Source of the DNA: Methylophilus sp. TWE2
Lineage (GTDB): Bacteria > Pseudomonadota > Gammaproteobacteria > Burkholderiales > Methylophilaceae
Reading direction: 5' to 3'
Assembly: GCF_001183865.1 (NCBI RefSeq)
Contig: NZ_CP012020.1
Coordinates: 2,971,839-3,035,838 of the forward strand
DNA: 64,000 bases
In this document: positions 7,968 to 17,934 of the stretch, piece by piece
Layout of the letters: each line of letters opens with the position of its first letter
Position numbering within the stretch: position 1 is the first letter of the stretch
Position numbers and translations under genes: made by a program
The notes under the pieces: model-generated
The model's input: the letters and a program-made list of their open reading frames with translations, nothing else
What the model was told of the DNA's origin: nothing
Database searches by the model: none

Positions 7968-10802
7968 ATGGAATTTATCAAAATTCGCGGGGCGCGCACC
8001 CATAACCTCAAGAACATCAATCTGGATATTCCACGCAACCAACTGGTTGTGGTCACTGGCCTCTCCGGCTCCGGAAAATCTTCACTAGCTTTTGATACCT
8101 TGTATGCAGAAGGGCAGCGCCGTTATGTCGAAAGTTTATCTGCCTATGCCCGCCAGTTTTTGGCGCGTATGGACAAGCCTGACGTCGACCTGATTGAAGG
8201 CTTGTCGCCTGCGATTTCCATTGAGCAAAAATCCACCTCACACAACCCACGCTCCACCGTGGGCACAGTGACTGAAATCCACGATTATTTGCGCCTGCTG
8301 TATGCGCGCGCTGGCGATCCCGAGTGCCCGGATCATGGCATCAAACTCGAAGCACAAACGGTCAGCCAGATGGTGGACAGCGTCCTCAAATTGCCGGAAG
8401 ACACCAAGTTGATGATTCTGGCGCCCGTAGTCTCTAACCGTAAAGGCGAGCAGCTGGATTTGTTTGATACGCTAAAGGCACAAGGTTTTGTTCGTCTGCG
8501 CATAGACGGCAAAGTCTATGAAATGGACGAACTACCGCAGTTAGCCAAAACCACCAAGCACAGTGTAGACGTCGTGGTAGACCGCCTAAAAGTGCGTGAA
8601 GACATGAAGCAGCGCATTGCAGAGTCATTTGAAACCGCGCTACGTTTGGCTGACGGTAAAGCCATTGCGCTAGAAATGGATAGCGAAAAAGAACATTTGT
8701 TCTCGGCCAAGTTTTCCTGTCCGGTATGTGACTACTCACTGGCAGAGTTAGAGCCGCGTTTATTCAGCTTTAACAACCCCATGGGCGCCTGCCCCAAGTG
8801 TGATGGCCTGGGCAATGTCACCTTCTTTGATCCTAAACGTGTCGTTGCTTTCCCGCACTTATCGCTAGCAAGTGGCGCCATCAAAGGCTGGGACAAGCGT
8901 AACCAGTTCTATTTCCAAATGCTGGCCAGCCTGAGCCAGCACTACAACTTTGATTTGGAAGCGCCTTTCGAGAATTTGCCGGAAGACGTTCAGCAAATCT
9001 TGTTATTCGGCTCTGGCCGGGAACAAATTACATTTAAATACCTCAATGAGCGCGGCACATTCTTCAGCAAGTCGCATACCTTTGAAGGCATTATCAATAA
9101 CTTGCAACGCCGCTATCGTGAAAGCGACTCCACCGCCGTGCGCGACGAACTGGCTAAATATATCAATGCCACCGCCTGCCCGGAATGTGCCGGTACGCGT
9201 TTGCGCAAGGAAGCACGTCACGTCAAGGTCGGTGATCGCAACATTCACCAGATCTGCGAAGTGCCGCTCAAGCAAGCACTGCATTTTTTTGAAACATTGC
9301 AACTGAGTGGCCAGAAGCTGGCGATTGCCGACAAAATCGTCAAAGAGATTGAAAGCCGCTTGAAGTTTCTGACCAATGTGGGTTTGGATTATTTATCGCT
9401 ATCACGCTCAGCCGAAACTCTCTCTGGTGGTGAAGCACAGCGTATACGCCTGGCTTCGCAAATCGGCAGCGGCCTGACTGGTGTCATGTACGTGCTGGAT
9501 GAACCTTCGATTGGTCTGCATCAGCGCGACAATGACCGTCTGCTTGAGACACTGAAACGCCTGCGCGACCTTGGCAACAGTGTGATTGTGGTCGAGCACG
9601 ACCAGGACGCGATCCAGCTGGCTGATTTTATTGTTGATATTGGTCCTGGCGCTGGTGAACATGGTGGCAATATTGTGTCGTTTGGCACCCCAGCACAAAT
9701 TGAAGCTGACCCGAACTCACTGACCGGGCAATATATCAGTGGCAAAAAACAGATTACCTTCAAGCTGCCGCGTACAAAACCAGACCCCAAGCGCATGATG
9801 AAACTGAATGGCGCAACGGGTAATAACCTGAAAAACGTGAGTGTTGAAATCCCGGTGGGCTTGCTGACCTGCGTCACCGGCGTTTCCGGTAGCGGCAAAT
9901 CTACTCTCATTAACGATACCTTATACCGCGTGGTTGCCATGCATTTATACGGCAGCACCACCGAAGCGGCGCCACACGACAGCATTGAGGGCCTGGAATT
10001 TTTTGATAAGGTCGTGGATGTGGACCAAAGCCCGATTGGCCGTACGCCACGCTCTAATCCGGCGACCTACACCGGCTTGTTCACGCCTATCCGCGATTTA
10101 TTTGCCAGCGTGCCAGAAAGTCGAGCTCGCGGTTACGGCCCGGGTCGTTATTCTTTCAACGTCAAAGGTGGCCGTTGCGAGGCGTGCCAGGGTGATGGCG
10201 TGATTCGCGTGGAAATGCACTTTTTGCCCGATGTGTATGTGCCTTGCGATGTGTGCAAAGGCCAGCGCTACAACCGCGAAACGCTGGAAATCCAATTCAA
10301 GGGCAAAAACATCCACGAAGTACTTGAGATGACAGTAGAGCAAGCGCATCAGTTTTTCAATGCGCAACCCGTGATCGAACGCAAACTGAAAACCCTGCTT
10401 GATGTCGGCCTCGGTTACATCACCCTGGGCCAATCGGCAACTACACTGTCCGGGGGGGAAGCACAGCGCGTTAAACTGTCGCTAGAACTCAGCAAGCGCG
10501 ATACGGGTCGCACGCTCTATATTCTGGATGAACCGACGACCGGCCTGCATTTTGCGGATATCCAGCTGCTGCTGGATGTGATTCATCGCTTACGTGATGC
10601 TGGCAATACAGTGGTGATTATCGAGCATAACCTGGATGTGATTAAAACCGCAGACTGGCTGATTGATATGGGCCCAGAAGGCGGTGACGGCGGCGGAACA
10701 GTGGTCGGTGTAGGCTCACCAGAGGAACTGGCAAAAAATACGGCCAGTTATACTGGCCGTTACCTCACACCCTTGTTGAAACATCTCGCTGTAAAGGGCT
10801 AA
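7968..10802 (+). CDS. uvrA: Excinuclease ABC subunit A
   Basis: 944 residues from the ATG at 7968 ([17 protein letters not shown]), matching E. coli UvrA (940). A longer frame from 7926 adds 14 residues that do not fit the family. It carries two ABC ATPase modules: Walker [14 protein letters not shown] near the N-terminus and [14 protein letters not shown] near residue 640, signature motifs [12 protein letters not shown] and [12 protein letters not shown], and CxxC zinc modules ([30 protein letters not shown]). UvrA dimers load UvrB at bulky DNA lesions in nucleotide excision repair in the cytoplasm. No LexA-type box was found in the 78-bp upstream gap. Confidence 0.98.
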   Translation: MEFIKIRGARTHNLKNINLDIPRNQLVVVTGLSGSGKSSLAFDTLYAEGQRRYVESLSAYARQFLARMDKPDVDLIEGLSPAISIEQKSTSHNPRSTVGTVTEIHDYLRLLYARAGDPECPDHGIKLEAQTVSQMVDSVLKLPEDTKLMILAPVVSNRKGEQLDLFDTLKAQGFVRLRIDGKVYEMDELPQLAKTTKHSVDVVVDRLKVREDMKQRIAESFETALRLADGKAIALEMDSEKEHLFSAKFSCPVCDYSLAELEPRLFSFNNPMGACPKCDGLGNVTFFDPKRVVAFPHLSLASGAIKGWDKRNQFYFQMLASLSQHYNFDLEAPFENLPEDVQQILLFGSGREQITFKYLNERGTFFSKSHTFEGIINNLQRRYRESDSTAVRDELAKYINATACPECAGTRLRKEARHVKVGDRNIHQICEVPLKQALHFFETLQLSGQKLAIADKIVKEIESRLKFLTNVGLDYLSLSRSAETLSGGEAQRIRLASQIGSGLTGVMYVLDEPSIGLHQRDNDRLLETLKRLRDLGNSVIVVEHDQDAIQLADFIVDIGPGAGEHGGNIVSFGTPAQIEADPNSLTGQYISGKKQITFKLPRTKPDPKRMMKLNGATGNNLKNVSVEIPVGLLTCVTGVSGSGKSTLINDTLYRVVAMHLYGSTTEAAPHDSIEGLEFFDKVVDVDQSPIGRTPRSNPATYTGLFTPIRDLFASVPESRARGYGPGRYSFNVKGGRCEACQGDGVIRVEMHFLPDVYVPCDVCKGQRYNRETLEIQFKGKNIHEVLEMTVEQAHQFFNAQPVIERKLKTLLDVGLGYITLGQSATTLSGGEAQRVKLSLELSKRDTGRTLYILDEPTTGLHFADIQLLLDVIHRLRDAGNTVVIIEHNLDVIKTADWLIDMGPEGGDGGGTVVGVGSPEELAKNTASYTGRYLTPLLKHLAVKG

Positions 10803-10869
10803 GGTCAACATGCAACCGGCCCCCAGACGCACATTTAATCCATAGTGCATCCAATACGGATGTGGTTGG

Positions 10870-10905
10870 CCACATACATATATTTATATCAAATATTGTA
10901 TGTGG
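10870..10905. terminator. Imperfect inverted repeat between convergent uvrA and mtgA
   Basis: CCACATACA (10870-10878) is repeated inverted at 10897-10905 with an 18-base AT-rich spacer. It lies between the uvrA stop and the convergent mtgA stop, where a terminator is expected, but there is no T tract, so function is uncertain. Confidence 0.3.
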
Positions 10906-10943
10906 CGGTGATTGGCTTCGATCACCTAAACAAGCGCTGAAAA

Positions 10944-11630
10944 TCAGGGTATTTTGACCAATCGCATGCGTGCCTGTATGGTGGCAGCATGTCGGCTCAG
11001 GTAGCGCGTACTGCGATGTAGATCATAAAAACGCGGGTTGGGGATCATGGCCGCGAGTCGTGCAGCCTGCGCTGGCCCAAGCGCCCGTGCACTCCCATGA
11101 AAATAATGGCGCGCAGCCGCTTCAGCACCAAACACGCCTTCACCCCACTCAATCACATTCAGGTAAATCTCGAGAATACGGCGTTTGGTCATGAGCTTTT
11201 CCAGCATGAAGGTGATCACGGCCTCTTGGGCTTTGCGCCAGGGCGTTCTATGTCCGGATAAAAACAAATTCTTCGCCAGTTGCTGGCTAATGGTAGAACC
11301 GCCAGCGACAATTTTGCCTTTCTTGAGGTTTTTCTCAAAAGCGGTTTCTATCCCCACCCAGTCAAAACCCTCATGCTCGACAAATTTGCTGTCTTCCGCC
11401 GCGATCACGGCCCGTTTCAAATGGTTGCTGATGCGGGCATAAGGCACCCATTGCTGTTGCAACTTTGCGTCGGGACGGCGCTCCTGGATGACTTCAAGCC
11501 GCGTCTCCATAAATGCGGTGGATGCTGGGTTGTGATCTACCCACCACAAAATGTGCAGCAGCACCCAAACCTGGTACAAAAGCACCCACAGCAACAAGAT
11601 GCCAAAGAAAAGTTTAATGGCTTGTTTCAT
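10944..11630 (-). CDS. mtgA: Monofunctional peptidoglycan glycosyltransferase
   Basis: 228 residues, about the normal size of MtgA (242 in E. coli). One N-terminal membrane helix (residues 5-28) is followed by a GT51 domain with the catalytic Glu in VIAAEDSKFVEHEGFD, the GGSTISQQLAKNLFLS motif and the EIYLNVIEWGEGVFGAEAAA motif. It polymerises lipid II into glycan strands on the periplasmic face of the inner membrane and has no transpeptidase domain. It lies 7 bp downstream of aroE on the same strand. A second, much larger GT51 protein is encoded at 62217-63482. Confidence 0.95.
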   Translation of the reverse strand: MKQAIKLFFGILLLWVLLYQVWVLLHILWWVDHNPASTAFMETRLEVIQERRPDAKLQQQWVPYARISNHLKRAVIAAEDSKFVEHEGFDWVGIETAFEKNLKKGKIVAGGSTISQQLAKNLFLSGHRTPWRKAQEAVITFMLEKLMTKRRILEIYLNVIEWGEGVFGAEAAARHYFHGSARALGPAQAARLAAMIPNPRFYDLHRSTRYLSRHAATIQARMRLVKIP

Positions 11631-11637
11631 TGAAAGA

Positions 11638-12462
11638 TTAAGATTGGCGGAAAGACTGAATCACCGGGGCGGTCTCCGGACGCAAACCATGCCAAAGAAA
11701 AAACGCTTCAGCTGCCTGTTCCACCAGCATACCCAAACCATCCGCCACCTGCGCCCCTGCCGCACGGGCCTGCTGCATAAATGGCGTTTCACGGCCATAC
11801 ATCATGTCGTAGGCCAGGGTATTGGCCTGAAATATGTCCACCGGGAGTTGTAACGAGCTATCCGTTAATCCGGCTGAGGTCGCATTAATGACGATGTCAT
11901 ATGCTAGAGATAAATCCACGAAAGTCTTCACTTGCAATATTGTCTCACCGGAGACAGGGTGACTGGAAAATTTGTCCAACATCGCTTGTGCCTTGTCGAC
12001 GCTACGATTGGCCACGGTCAAATGTGACGGCTTTTGTTGCAGCAGAGGCAGCATCACGCCTTGGGCCGCACCGCCAGCCCCAAGCAATAACACTTTTTTT
12101 CCAGCTAACAGGGTATGCTGATGCTGGAGAATGTCGTTCACCAGCCCACAGCCATCGGTGTTATCACCGGCGATATGCCGCTCATTAAAGCTTAAGGTAT
12201 TGACTGCACCAGCTGCCTGCGCACGTGCAGACAATGTCTGGCAGGCATTAAAAGCCTCAAACTTAAAAGGCACGGTCACATTGGCACCCAAATAACCTTC
12301 CGCACGCAACCGTTGTAGCGTGACATCGAATCCATCCAGCGGTGCCAAAACCTTTTCATAAACAATCACTTTACTGAACTGTTTAGCAAAAGCCTGGTGA
12401 ATCAACGGCGATTTGCTGTGTTCAATCGGATTGCCAATCACTGCATATTTTTCAACGGCCAT
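11638..12462 (-). CDS. aroE: Shikimate dehydrogenase
   Basis: 274 residues, the standard length. The N-terminal substrate domain has YAVIGNPIEHSKSPLIHQ and NVTVPFK (catalytic Lys), and the NADP-binding loop reads LLLGAGGAAQGV with basic residues after NRS. AroE reduces 3-dehydroshikimate to shikimate with NADPH in the chorismate pathway. Another enzyme of the pathway, aroQ, is at 32612, and the trp genes that consume chorismate are at 52 kb. It is flanked by a rhodanese gene 11 bp upstream and mtgA 7 bp downstream, so the three are probably co-transcribed. Confidence 0.97.
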   Translation of the reverse strand: MAVEKYAVIGNPIEHSKSPLIHQAFAKQFSKVIVYEKVLAPLDGFDVTLQRLRAEGYLGANVTVPFKFEAFNACQTLSARAQAAGAVNTLSFNERHIAGDNTDGCGLVNDILQHQHTLLAGKKVLLLGAGGAAQGVMLPLLQQKPSHLTVANRSVDKAQAMLDKFSSHPVSGETILQVKTFVDLSLAYDIVINATSAGLTDSSLQLPVDIFQANTLAYDMMYGRETPFMQQARAAGAQVADGLGMLVEQAAEAFFLWHGLRPETAPVIQSFRQS

Positions 12463-12473
12463 ACGATATGAAA

Positions 12474-12923
12474 TTAATTAGTCCAGGGCAATCCGGCATG
12501 TTTCCAGCCATTGATCAAAGTGCGTTGTTTGTGCTCGTTTGCCTCACCTTCAAAGCCCTCCAACATATTATAAACTTTGGTATAACCCAGTTTTTGAGCC
12601 AATAATGCAGCATTGTGGCTACGGCCACCGGTGCGGCACATAAAGATCACGGTGCTATCTTTGTCCACCTGCTTTTGTAATTGATCGCAGAATTCAGGAT
12701 TTGCCACCATCCCAGGATAAAAAGCCCACTCAATATGCATCGCCAGCGGTACACGCCCCACTAACTCGAGCTCCGCACGTGATCGCACATCCACAAGCTT
12801 GATGGCACTGTCTTGACTGATGGCTTCAAACACTTCTGTCGGCGTCAGGGCACCAGCGTACGGCAAATTATTTTCAGCACCTCTGACATTTGCCTCGTTC
12901 AATATTTTTTGTAACTTATCCAA
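12474..12923 (-). CDS. Rhodanese-like domain protein
   Basis: 149 residues, one rhodanese domain. The active-site loop is CRTGGRS, with the cysteine that would carry persulfide sulfur, and SAIKLVDVRSRAEL is the typical CH2A-like segment. There is no signal peptide, so it is probably cytoplasmic. Single-domain rhodaneses transfer sulfane sulfur to acceptors such as cyanide or thiols; the physiological acceptor cannot be told. It is the first gene of a probable operon with aroE and mtgA and divergent from glnA, with a 350-bp control region between. Confidence 0.85.
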   Translation of the reverse strand: MDKLQKILNEANVRGAENNLPYAGALTPTEVFEAISQDSAIKLVDVRSRAELELVGRVPLAMHIEWAFYPGMVANPEFCDQLQKQVDKDSTVIFMCRTGGRSHNAALLAQKLGYTKVYNMLEGFEGEANEHKQRTLINGWKHAGLPWTN

Positions 12924-12990
12924 ACTTAACCTTCTTCTGAATCAAACTATAAAATAGCGAGTATACCTTTGAAATTCCTACAACTGACAA

Positions 12991-13007
12991 TGCACCATTT
13001 AAGTGCT
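12991..13007 (+). promoter_or_regulatory. NtrC-like binding site 1 upstream of glnA
   Basis: TGCACCATTTAAGTGCT matches the NtrC consensus TGCACC-N5-GGTGCA closely in its left half and partly in its right half. It lies about 130 bp before the predicted transcription start and exactly 30 bp (about three helical turns) from a second site, the layout of the E. coli glnA enhancer. Confidence 0.65.
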
Positions 13008-13020
13008 CAATTTGTTGCAA

Positions 13021-13037
13021 TGCACACAAATAGTGCT
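13021..13037 (+). promoter_or_regulatory. NtrC-like binding site 2 upstream of glnA
   Basis: TGCACACAAATAGTGCT is the second NtrC-like dyad, in the same orientation and 30 bp after the first. Both sites keep the outer TGCAC...GTGCT halves. Together they could bind two NtrC dimers cooperatively. Confidence 0.6.
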
Positions 13038-13097
13038 TACCGTTTTGAATATTTTATGCACGTTCCCCATAAACCACCACAAATGCATATGTTTGCG

Positions 13098-13113
13098 TGG
13101 CATGCTTCCTGCT
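13098..13113 (+). promoter_or_regulatory. Sigma-54 promoter of glnA
   Basis: TGGCATGCTTCCTGCT carries the invariant GG (13099-13100) and GC (13111-13112) separated by exactly 10 bases, as required for a -24/-12 promoter. The predicted start is near 13123, giving a leader of about 150 nt before the glnA ATG. The two NtrC-like sites lie upstream at enhancer distance. Confidence 0.75.
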
Positions 13114-13183
13114 AATATTACATACTAAGATTTAATGTAATTCCGGATTTCCAGAATCCAGACTCACCAAAATCCATTTGTAC

Positions 13184-13234
13184 TTGCTCACGTTTCGGGA
13201 CATCCGCAACATGCCCCGTTTTTTGCGTGAGCAA
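13184..13234 (+). promoter_or_regulatory. Leader hairpin with embedded intrinsic-terminator-like fold, glnA 5' UTR
   Basis: CGGGACAT (13196-13203) pairs with ATGCCCCG (13211-13218) around a 7-base loop and is followed at once by six T residues (13219-13224), the form of an intrinsic terminator. An outer 9-bp stem, TTGCTCACG (13184-13192) with CGTGAGCAA (13226-13234), encloses it including the T run. It sits inside the predicted glnA leader, about 40 nt before the start codon. It may attenuate glnA or end a short leader RNA of about 100 nt. No known glutamine-responsive RNA class was recognised. Confidence 0.5.
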
Positions 13235-13273
13235 TTTGAATCATTTTAGACCTTGATCACTGAGGAGAATGTA

Positions 13274-14683
13274 ATGTCCGTTGCAAACGTAATGAAATTG
13301 GTTGCGGAAAACGACATCAAATTTGTTGATTTCCGTTTTACCGACACCAGAGGTAAAGAACAACACGTGTCCGTGCCTGTTTCTCACTTCGACGAAGATA
13401 AATTTACTGAAGGCCATGCGTTTGACGGTTCTTCAATTGCAGGCTGGAAAGGCATTCAAGCCTCCGACATGCAATTGATGCCTGACCCAACGACTGCATT
13501 TATCGATCCATTCTTTGATGAGCCAACCCTGGTTTTGACCTGCGACGTGGTTGATCCAACAGATGGTAAAGGTTATGACCGTGACCCACGCTCTCTGGCA
13601 AAACGCGCTGAAGCTTACCTGAAATCCAGCGGCCTGGGCGATACAGCATTCTTCGGTCCTGAACCAGAGTTCTTCATTTTTGACAGCGTTGAGTGGAATG
13701 CCGGCATGCAAGGCTGTTCCGTAAAAATCAACTCCGAAGAAGGCGCTTGGGCATCTGGCGACAAATTCGAAGGCGGCAACACCGGCCACCGTCCAGCGGT
13801 TAAAGGCGGTTACTTCCCAGTACCACCCGTCGACTCATTCCAGGACATCCGTTCTGCCATGGTGATGACTTTAGAAGAGCTGGGCGTGCCTGTTGAAGTA
13901 CACCACCACGAAGTAGCAACTGCTGGCCAGTGCGAAATCGGTACTAAATTCAGCACTCTGGTACAACGTGCCGACTGGACTCAAATCCTGAAATACGTCG
14001 TGTTAAACACAGCTCACGCTTATGGCAAAACAGCCACATTCATGCCAAAACCAATCGTTGGCGACAACGGTTCAGGCATGCACGTTCACCAGTCTATCTG
14101 GAAAGACGGCAAGAACCTGTTTGCAGGTAATGGCTACGCTGGCCTGAGCGATTTCGCCCTGTACTACATCGGCGGTATCATCAAGCACGCACGTGCCCTG
14201 AATGCGATCACCAACCCAGGTACCAACTCCTACAAGCGCTTGGTTCCAGGCTTTGAAGCGCCAGTAAAACTGGCTTACTCTGCGAAAAACCGTTCTGCTT
14301 CTATCCGCGTACCATTCGTACACAGCGATAAAGCACGCCGTATTGAAGCGCGTTTCCCAGACCCTACCGCTAACCCATATCTGGCATTCGCTGCCTTGAT
14401 GATGGCGGGTCTGGACGGCGTTCAGAACAAGATTCACCCAGGTGAACCAGCCACTAAAGACTTGTACCATCTGCCACCAGAAGAAGATGCATTGATCCCA
14501 ACCGTGTGTTCATCACTTGATCAAGCACTGGAGCACTTGGACAAAGACCGTGAGTTCCTGACACGCGGCGGTGTATTCTCTGACGACTTCATCGATGCAT
14601 ACATCGCGTTGAAGATGGACGAAGTGACTAAACTGCGTATGACACCTCACCCAGTTGAGTTCGGTCTGTACTACTCCTGCTAA
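13274..14683 (+). CDS. glnA: Glutamine synthetase type I
   Basis: 469 residues from the ATG at 13274 ([17 protein letters not shown]), the exact E. coli length, behind GAGGAGAATGTA as ribosome binding site; a frame from 13253 adds seven unlikely residues. Family motifs include [20 protein letters not shown], the NGSGMH-type loop [11 protein letters not shown] and the adenylylation loop with Tyr in [10 protein letters not shown], so activity is probably controlled by adenylylation. It condenses glutamate and ammonia with ATP to glutamine. Two NtrC-like sites and a sigma-54 promoter upstream, and ntrBC downstream, indicate nitrogen regulation. Confidence 0.98.
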   Translation: MSVANVMKLVAENDIKFVDFRFTDTRGKEQHVSVPVSHFDEDKFTEGHAFDGSSIAGWKGIQASDMQLMPDPTTAFIDPFFDEPTLVLTCDVVDPTDGKGYDRDPRSLAKRAEAYLKSSGLGDTAFFGPEPEFFIFDSVEWNAGMQGCSVKINSEEGAWASGDKFEGGNTGHRPAVKGGYFPVPPVDSFQDIRSAMVMTLEELGVPVEVHHHEVATAGQCEIGTKFSTLVQRADWTQILKYVVLNTAHAYGKTATFMPKPIVGDNGSGMHVHQSIWKDGKNLFAGNGYAGLSDFALYYIGGIIKHARALNAITNPGTNSYKRLVPGFEAPVKLAYSAKNRSASIRVPFVHSDKARRIEARFPDPTANPYLAFAALMMAGLDGVQNKIHPGEPATKDLYHLPPEEDALIPTVCSSLDQALEHLDKDREFLTRGGVFSDDFIDAYIALKMDEVTKLRMTPHPVEFGLYYSC

Positions 14684-14712
14684 GCTAGTCTTGCTAACTT
14701 AGAGTACGCACT

Positions 14713-14745
14713 AAAACAGGGCAGCCCAGGCTGCCCTGTTTTTTT
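14713..14745 (+). terminator. Intrinsic terminator of glnA
   Basis: A 14-bp perfect stem (14713-14726 with 14729-14742) with a 2-base gap (in practice a small loop) runs into a T tract to 14745, 30 bp after the glnA stop. It separates glnA from the DUF4124 gene. Confidence 0.92.
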
Positions 14746-14821
14746 ATGTGCGCATTTGTCCGTCAACGTTTTTAGGCAAGCAGACGTTGATACCCTTAAC
14801 GATCTACTCTAAACTATTGCC

Positions 14822-15313
14822 ATGAAAAGACTTTTTTACATTTGCATCTTCGCGCTCATGTGCAACCAAAGCTGGGCAGATATTTACAAATATACCGACA
14901 GCAACGGGGTCACGACCTACACCAATATTAAGCCAGAAGGTAAAAGTAAAGCTGAATTGATTATTAGCGGCCCAAAAACTACAGAGTCTCCTCCAGCACT
15001 TCGTGAAAAAAAACCAGCCACCAAAACGCCAACCCCGGCTAACTTTCCCAAGGTGGATAATCAGACACAAAATCAGCGTGACCAGAAGCGCCGCGAGCTG
15101 CTAATGAATGAATTAGCTCAAGAAAAACAAGCACTTGAGAATGCACGACTCCTCTATGAAGAGGCCCAGAACACACCAGAAGTTTACAGAGGTGCCAATG
15201 GCAAAACATTCAGGAATGTCGCCAAATATGAAGAGAAACTACGCGTGATTGAAGCAGAAATCCAGGCACATGAACGGAATATCGAATTACTGAATAAAGA
15301 ACTCAATCTTTAA
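14822..15313 (+). CDS. DUF4124 domain periplasmic protein
   Basis: 163 residues. A signal peptide (about 1-19, ending QSWA) is followed by a DUF4124 domain with the typical IYKYTDSNGVTTYTN strand pair. The rest is a Pro/Lys-rich linker and a long charged helix, probably a coiled coil (about 90-160). The molecular function of the family is unknown. Between glnA and ntrB this gene type is a recurring neighbour in betaproteobacteria, as far as I recall. It has its own transcript start region after the glnA terminator, and nothing ties it directly to nitrogen control. Confidence 0.8.
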   Translation: MKRLFYICIFALMCNQSWADIYKYTDSNGVTTYTNIKPEGKSKAELIISGPKTTESPPALREKKPATKTPTPANFPKVDNQTQNQRDQKRRELLMNELAQEKQALENARLLYEEAQNTPEVYRGANGKTFRNVAKYEEKLRVIEAEIQAHERNIELLNKELNL

Positions 15314-15365
15314 CACGCACCATTTTTGGGATTTTTTAAACCTTCTTTGCTAAGTAAGTTAGAAT

Positions 15366-15381
15366 TGGCTTGGGTTTTGCT
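15366..15381 (+). promoter_or_regulatory. Possible sigma-54 promoter of ntrBC
   Basis: TGGCTTGGGTTTTGCT has GG (15367-15368) and GC (15379-15380) at the required 10-base spacing and a consensus TTGCT, but the -24 element lacks the preferred CAC. The predicted start near 15392 is about 30 nt before the ntrB ATG. Only a weak NtrC half-site (GCACCA, near 15317) lies upstream. Confidence 0.45.
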
Positions 15382-15423
15382 TTAAAACAGGGCGTGATTC
15401 ACTCTTTTTAACAAACTTAGGAT

Positions 15424-16524
15424 ATGGTTCAAAAATCTCCCCAAGGGTTTAGCGGTTTAGAGCACATTGCGACAGCAGTGATCCTGCTCAACAACCAGCT
15501 GGAAGTCACCTATGCCAACTCGAGTGCGGAGATACTGTTCGCCTTCAGCGCCAATCAAATCCAGGGTTTACATATTCACGATGTATTTGTGAATTGCGAG
15601 ATTTTGCAAATGGCTGTGACCAATGCCATCCAAACACAAGGTCCTTTTCGTGAGCATGAATTCACACTGACCACTCAACGTGGCCATACCACTGCCGTGA
15701 CATGTACCGTCACACCAATCTCTACCACGTTTAACCAGACAGCTGAAGACATGCTGATTCTGGAATTTGTACAAATGGACCAGCAATTGCGTATTGCGCG
15801 CGAAGAGCGCATGCTGATTCAGCAACAGGCGAATTCAGAGTTATTACGTAACTTGGCTCACGAAATCCGCAATCCTTTGGGAGGCTTACGTGGTGCCGCG
15901 CAGTTACTCGAATTTGAACTGCCGCAACCAGGCTTGAAAGAATATACCCAAGTCATTATCAAAGAAGCTGACCGACTCCACAGCCTCATGGACAGGTTAC
16001 TGGCACCGCATCGCGTACCCAAATACGAACCTACCAACATTCATGAAGTCCTTGAGCGCGTGCGTAGCCTGCTTCTGGCCGAATCGCCCAACTATATTCG
16101 CGTGATTCGTGATTACGATACCAGCCTGCCTGAAATCATTGGTGACCGCGAAAAACTGATCCAAGCCGTACTCAATATTGCACGCAATGCCGCACAGGCC
16201 ATGCAACAAAACCAGACTGAGAATGCGAGCATCACCTTTAGGACACGAGCAGAGCGTCAAATCACGCTCGCGAGGAAGCGCTATCGCGTCGGCATCCACC
16301 TTGAAATTATCGACAATGGCCCAGGCATTCCAGCTGGTATCAAAGAGCGTATTTTCTATCCGCTCGTTTCTGGCCGCGAAGGTGGCACTGGCTTGGGGCT
16401 TGCTCTGGCACAAACTTTTATTACCCAACACCATGGCATGATCGATTGTGACTCGCAGCCTGGCAAAACAACTTTCCATATATTGCTACCCATTGAAAGT
16501 ACGCAATTAAAATCAGCACAATAA
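15424..16524 (+). CDS. ntrB: Nitrogen regulation sensor histidine kinase NtrB
   Basis: 366 residues (E. coli GlnL 349). An N-terminal PAS domain (VTYANSSAEILFAFSANQIQ) is followed by the phosphoacceptor helix NLAHEIRNPLGGLRGAAQLL, then an HATPase_c domain with the N box (NIARNAAQAMQ), DNGPGIP and GGTGLGLALAQ. There are no membrane helices, so it is soluble. In this family PII protein binding switches NtrB between kinase and phosphatase for NtrC. It is followed 13 bp later by ntrC on the same strand. Confidence 0.96.
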   Translation: MVQKSPQGFSGLEHIATAVILLNNQLEVTYANSSAEILFAFSANQIQGLHIHDVFVNCEILQMAVTNAIQTQGPFREHEFTLTTQRGHTTAVTCTVTPISTTFNQTAEDMLILEFVQMDQQLRIAREERMLIQQQANSELLRNLAHEIRNPLGGLRGAAQLLEFELPQPGLKEYTQVIIKEADRLHSLMDRLLAPHRVPKYEPTNIHEVLERVRSLLLAESPNYIRVIRDYDTSLPEIIGDREKLIQAVLNIARNAAQAMQQNQTENASITFRTRAERQITLARKRYRVGIHLEIIDNGPGIPAGIKERIFYPLVSGREGGTGLGLALAQTFITQHHGMIDCDSQPGKTTFHILLPIESTQLKSAQ

Positions 16525-16537
16525 TACGAGAATAGCT

Positions 16538-17929
16538 ATGAAGCCAATCTGGATCTTAGACGACGACAAATCAATCCGCTGGGTGTTTGAAAAAGCCCTG
16601 GCCCGGACCGACTTTGATTTCAAAACCTTTTCCTCTCCGGCAGAAGCACTCAACGCGTTAAACCGGGAACAACCTCAAGTCATCGTCAGTGATATCCGTA
16701 TGCCCAACGGTTCAGGGCTGGATTTCCTGTCAGAGGTCAAACAACGCTACCCCGAAATTCCTGTCATCATTATGACTGCCTACTCTGATTTGGAAAGTGC
16801 GGTTGCCGCTTTCCAGGGTGGGGCGTTTGAATATCTGGCTAAACCATTCGACGTCGACCAGGCGATTGAGATTATCAAACGCGCGGTTGAAGAGAGCATG
16901 CGCCAATCTGTTGAGGCCGTTGAAGACACGGGGCCTTCACCGGAAATCATCGGCCAGGCTCCTGCCATGCAGGAAGTATTTCGTGCTATTGGCCGCTTGA
17001 GTCGCTCGCACTCTACCGTATTGATTAATGGTGAGTCTGGTAGCGGTAAAGAATTGGTAGCCAGCGCATTGCATAAACATAGCCCACGTGCAGACAAGCC
17101 GTTTATTGCCATCAATACGGCAGCGATTCCCAAAGATCTATTGGAATCCGAATTATTTGGTCATGAACGCGGTGCATTTACTGGCGCAGCGGCGGCAAGA
17201 AGAGGGCGATTTGAACAAGCAGATAACGGTACATTATTTCTGGATGAAATTGGTGATATGCCGGCGGATTTGCAAACGCGTTTGTTACGTGTGTTATCCG
17301 ATGGCCAGTTTTACCGCGTGGGCGGACATCAACCGATTAAAGTGAATGTACGCGTGATTGCAGCCACGCACCAGGACCTTGAAGAACGCGTAAAACAAGG
17401 CTTGTTCCGAGAAGACCTGTTTCACCGCTTGAACGTCATCCGCCTGCGCCTGCCACCCTTGCGCGAGCGCAGGGAAGACATCCCCTTGCTCACCAAACAT
17501 TTTCTCGCCCACAGCGCTCAACAGCTAGGCGTAGAGCCTAAACAATTATCCCAGGCCGCCATCAAATACCTGATGTCAGTGAACTGGAGCGGTAATGTCC
17601 GCCAACTGGAAAACGTCTGTCATTGGCTCACCGTGATGGCGCCCGGCCAAAATGTGGACGTCAATGATCTGCCCCCGGAGTTGAAAGAAGATACCGGTAA
17701 ACATAGTACAGGCGGCTCCTGGCAAGAAGCATTGGCCCAAGAAGTCACTGACTCCCTCAATCGTGGTGAGACCAACATCTTGGATGCCAAAACCAAAGAG
17801 TTTGAACGTATTCTTATCACCCGCGCCCTCGCCCATACCGATGGCCGACGTATTGAGGCTGCCAATCAACTTGGGATGGGGCGCAATACGCTCACACGAA
17901 AGATTCAGGAATTGGGAATTGACGATTAA
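16538..17929 (+). CDS. ntrC: Nitrogen regulation response regulator NtrC, sigma-54 activator
   Basis: 463 residues. Receiver domain (1-120) with phosphoacceptor Asp in [13 protein letters not shown]; central AAA+ domain (about 140-380) with Walker [13 protein letters not shown], the sigma-54 contact loop GAFTGA, and [10 protein letters not shown]-terminal Fis-type helix-turn-helix ([20 protein letters not shown]). Phosphorylated NtrC hexamers open sigma-54 promoters at nitrogen-limited genes. The glnA promoter in this window, with two NtrC-like sites, is the clear target, and ntrB may be another. Its stop is 5 bp from the stop of the convergent next gene. Confidence 0.97.
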   Translation: MKPIWILDDDKSIRWVFEKALARTDFDFKTFSSPAEALNALNREQPQVIVSDIRMPNGSGLDFLSEVKQRYPEIPVIIMTAYSDLESAVAAFQGGAFEYLAKPFDVDQAIEIIKRAVEESMRQSVEAVEDTGPSPEIIGQAPAMQEVFRAIGRLSRSHSTVLINGESGSGKELVASALHKHSPRADKPFIAINTAAIPKDLLESELFGHERGAFTGAAAARRGRFEQADNGTLFLDEIGDMPADLQTRLLRVLSDGQFYRVGGHQPIKVNVRVIAATHQDLEERVKQGLFREDLFHRLNVIRLRLPPLRERREDIPLLTKHFLAHSAQQLGVEPKQLSQAAIKYLMSVNWSGNVRQLENVCHWLTVMAPGQNVDVNDLPPELKEDTGKHSTGGSWQEALAQEVTDSLNRGETNILDAKTKEFERILITRALAHTDGRRIEAANQLGMGRNTLTRKIQELGIDD

Positions 17930-17934
17930 AATTG

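Noticed and set aside
9521..9985. Long antisense ORF (154 codons) in uvrA
   Set aside because: It lies entirely within the conserved ATPase region of uvrA, has no recognisable domain and no ribosome binding site; it is a shadow of codon bias.
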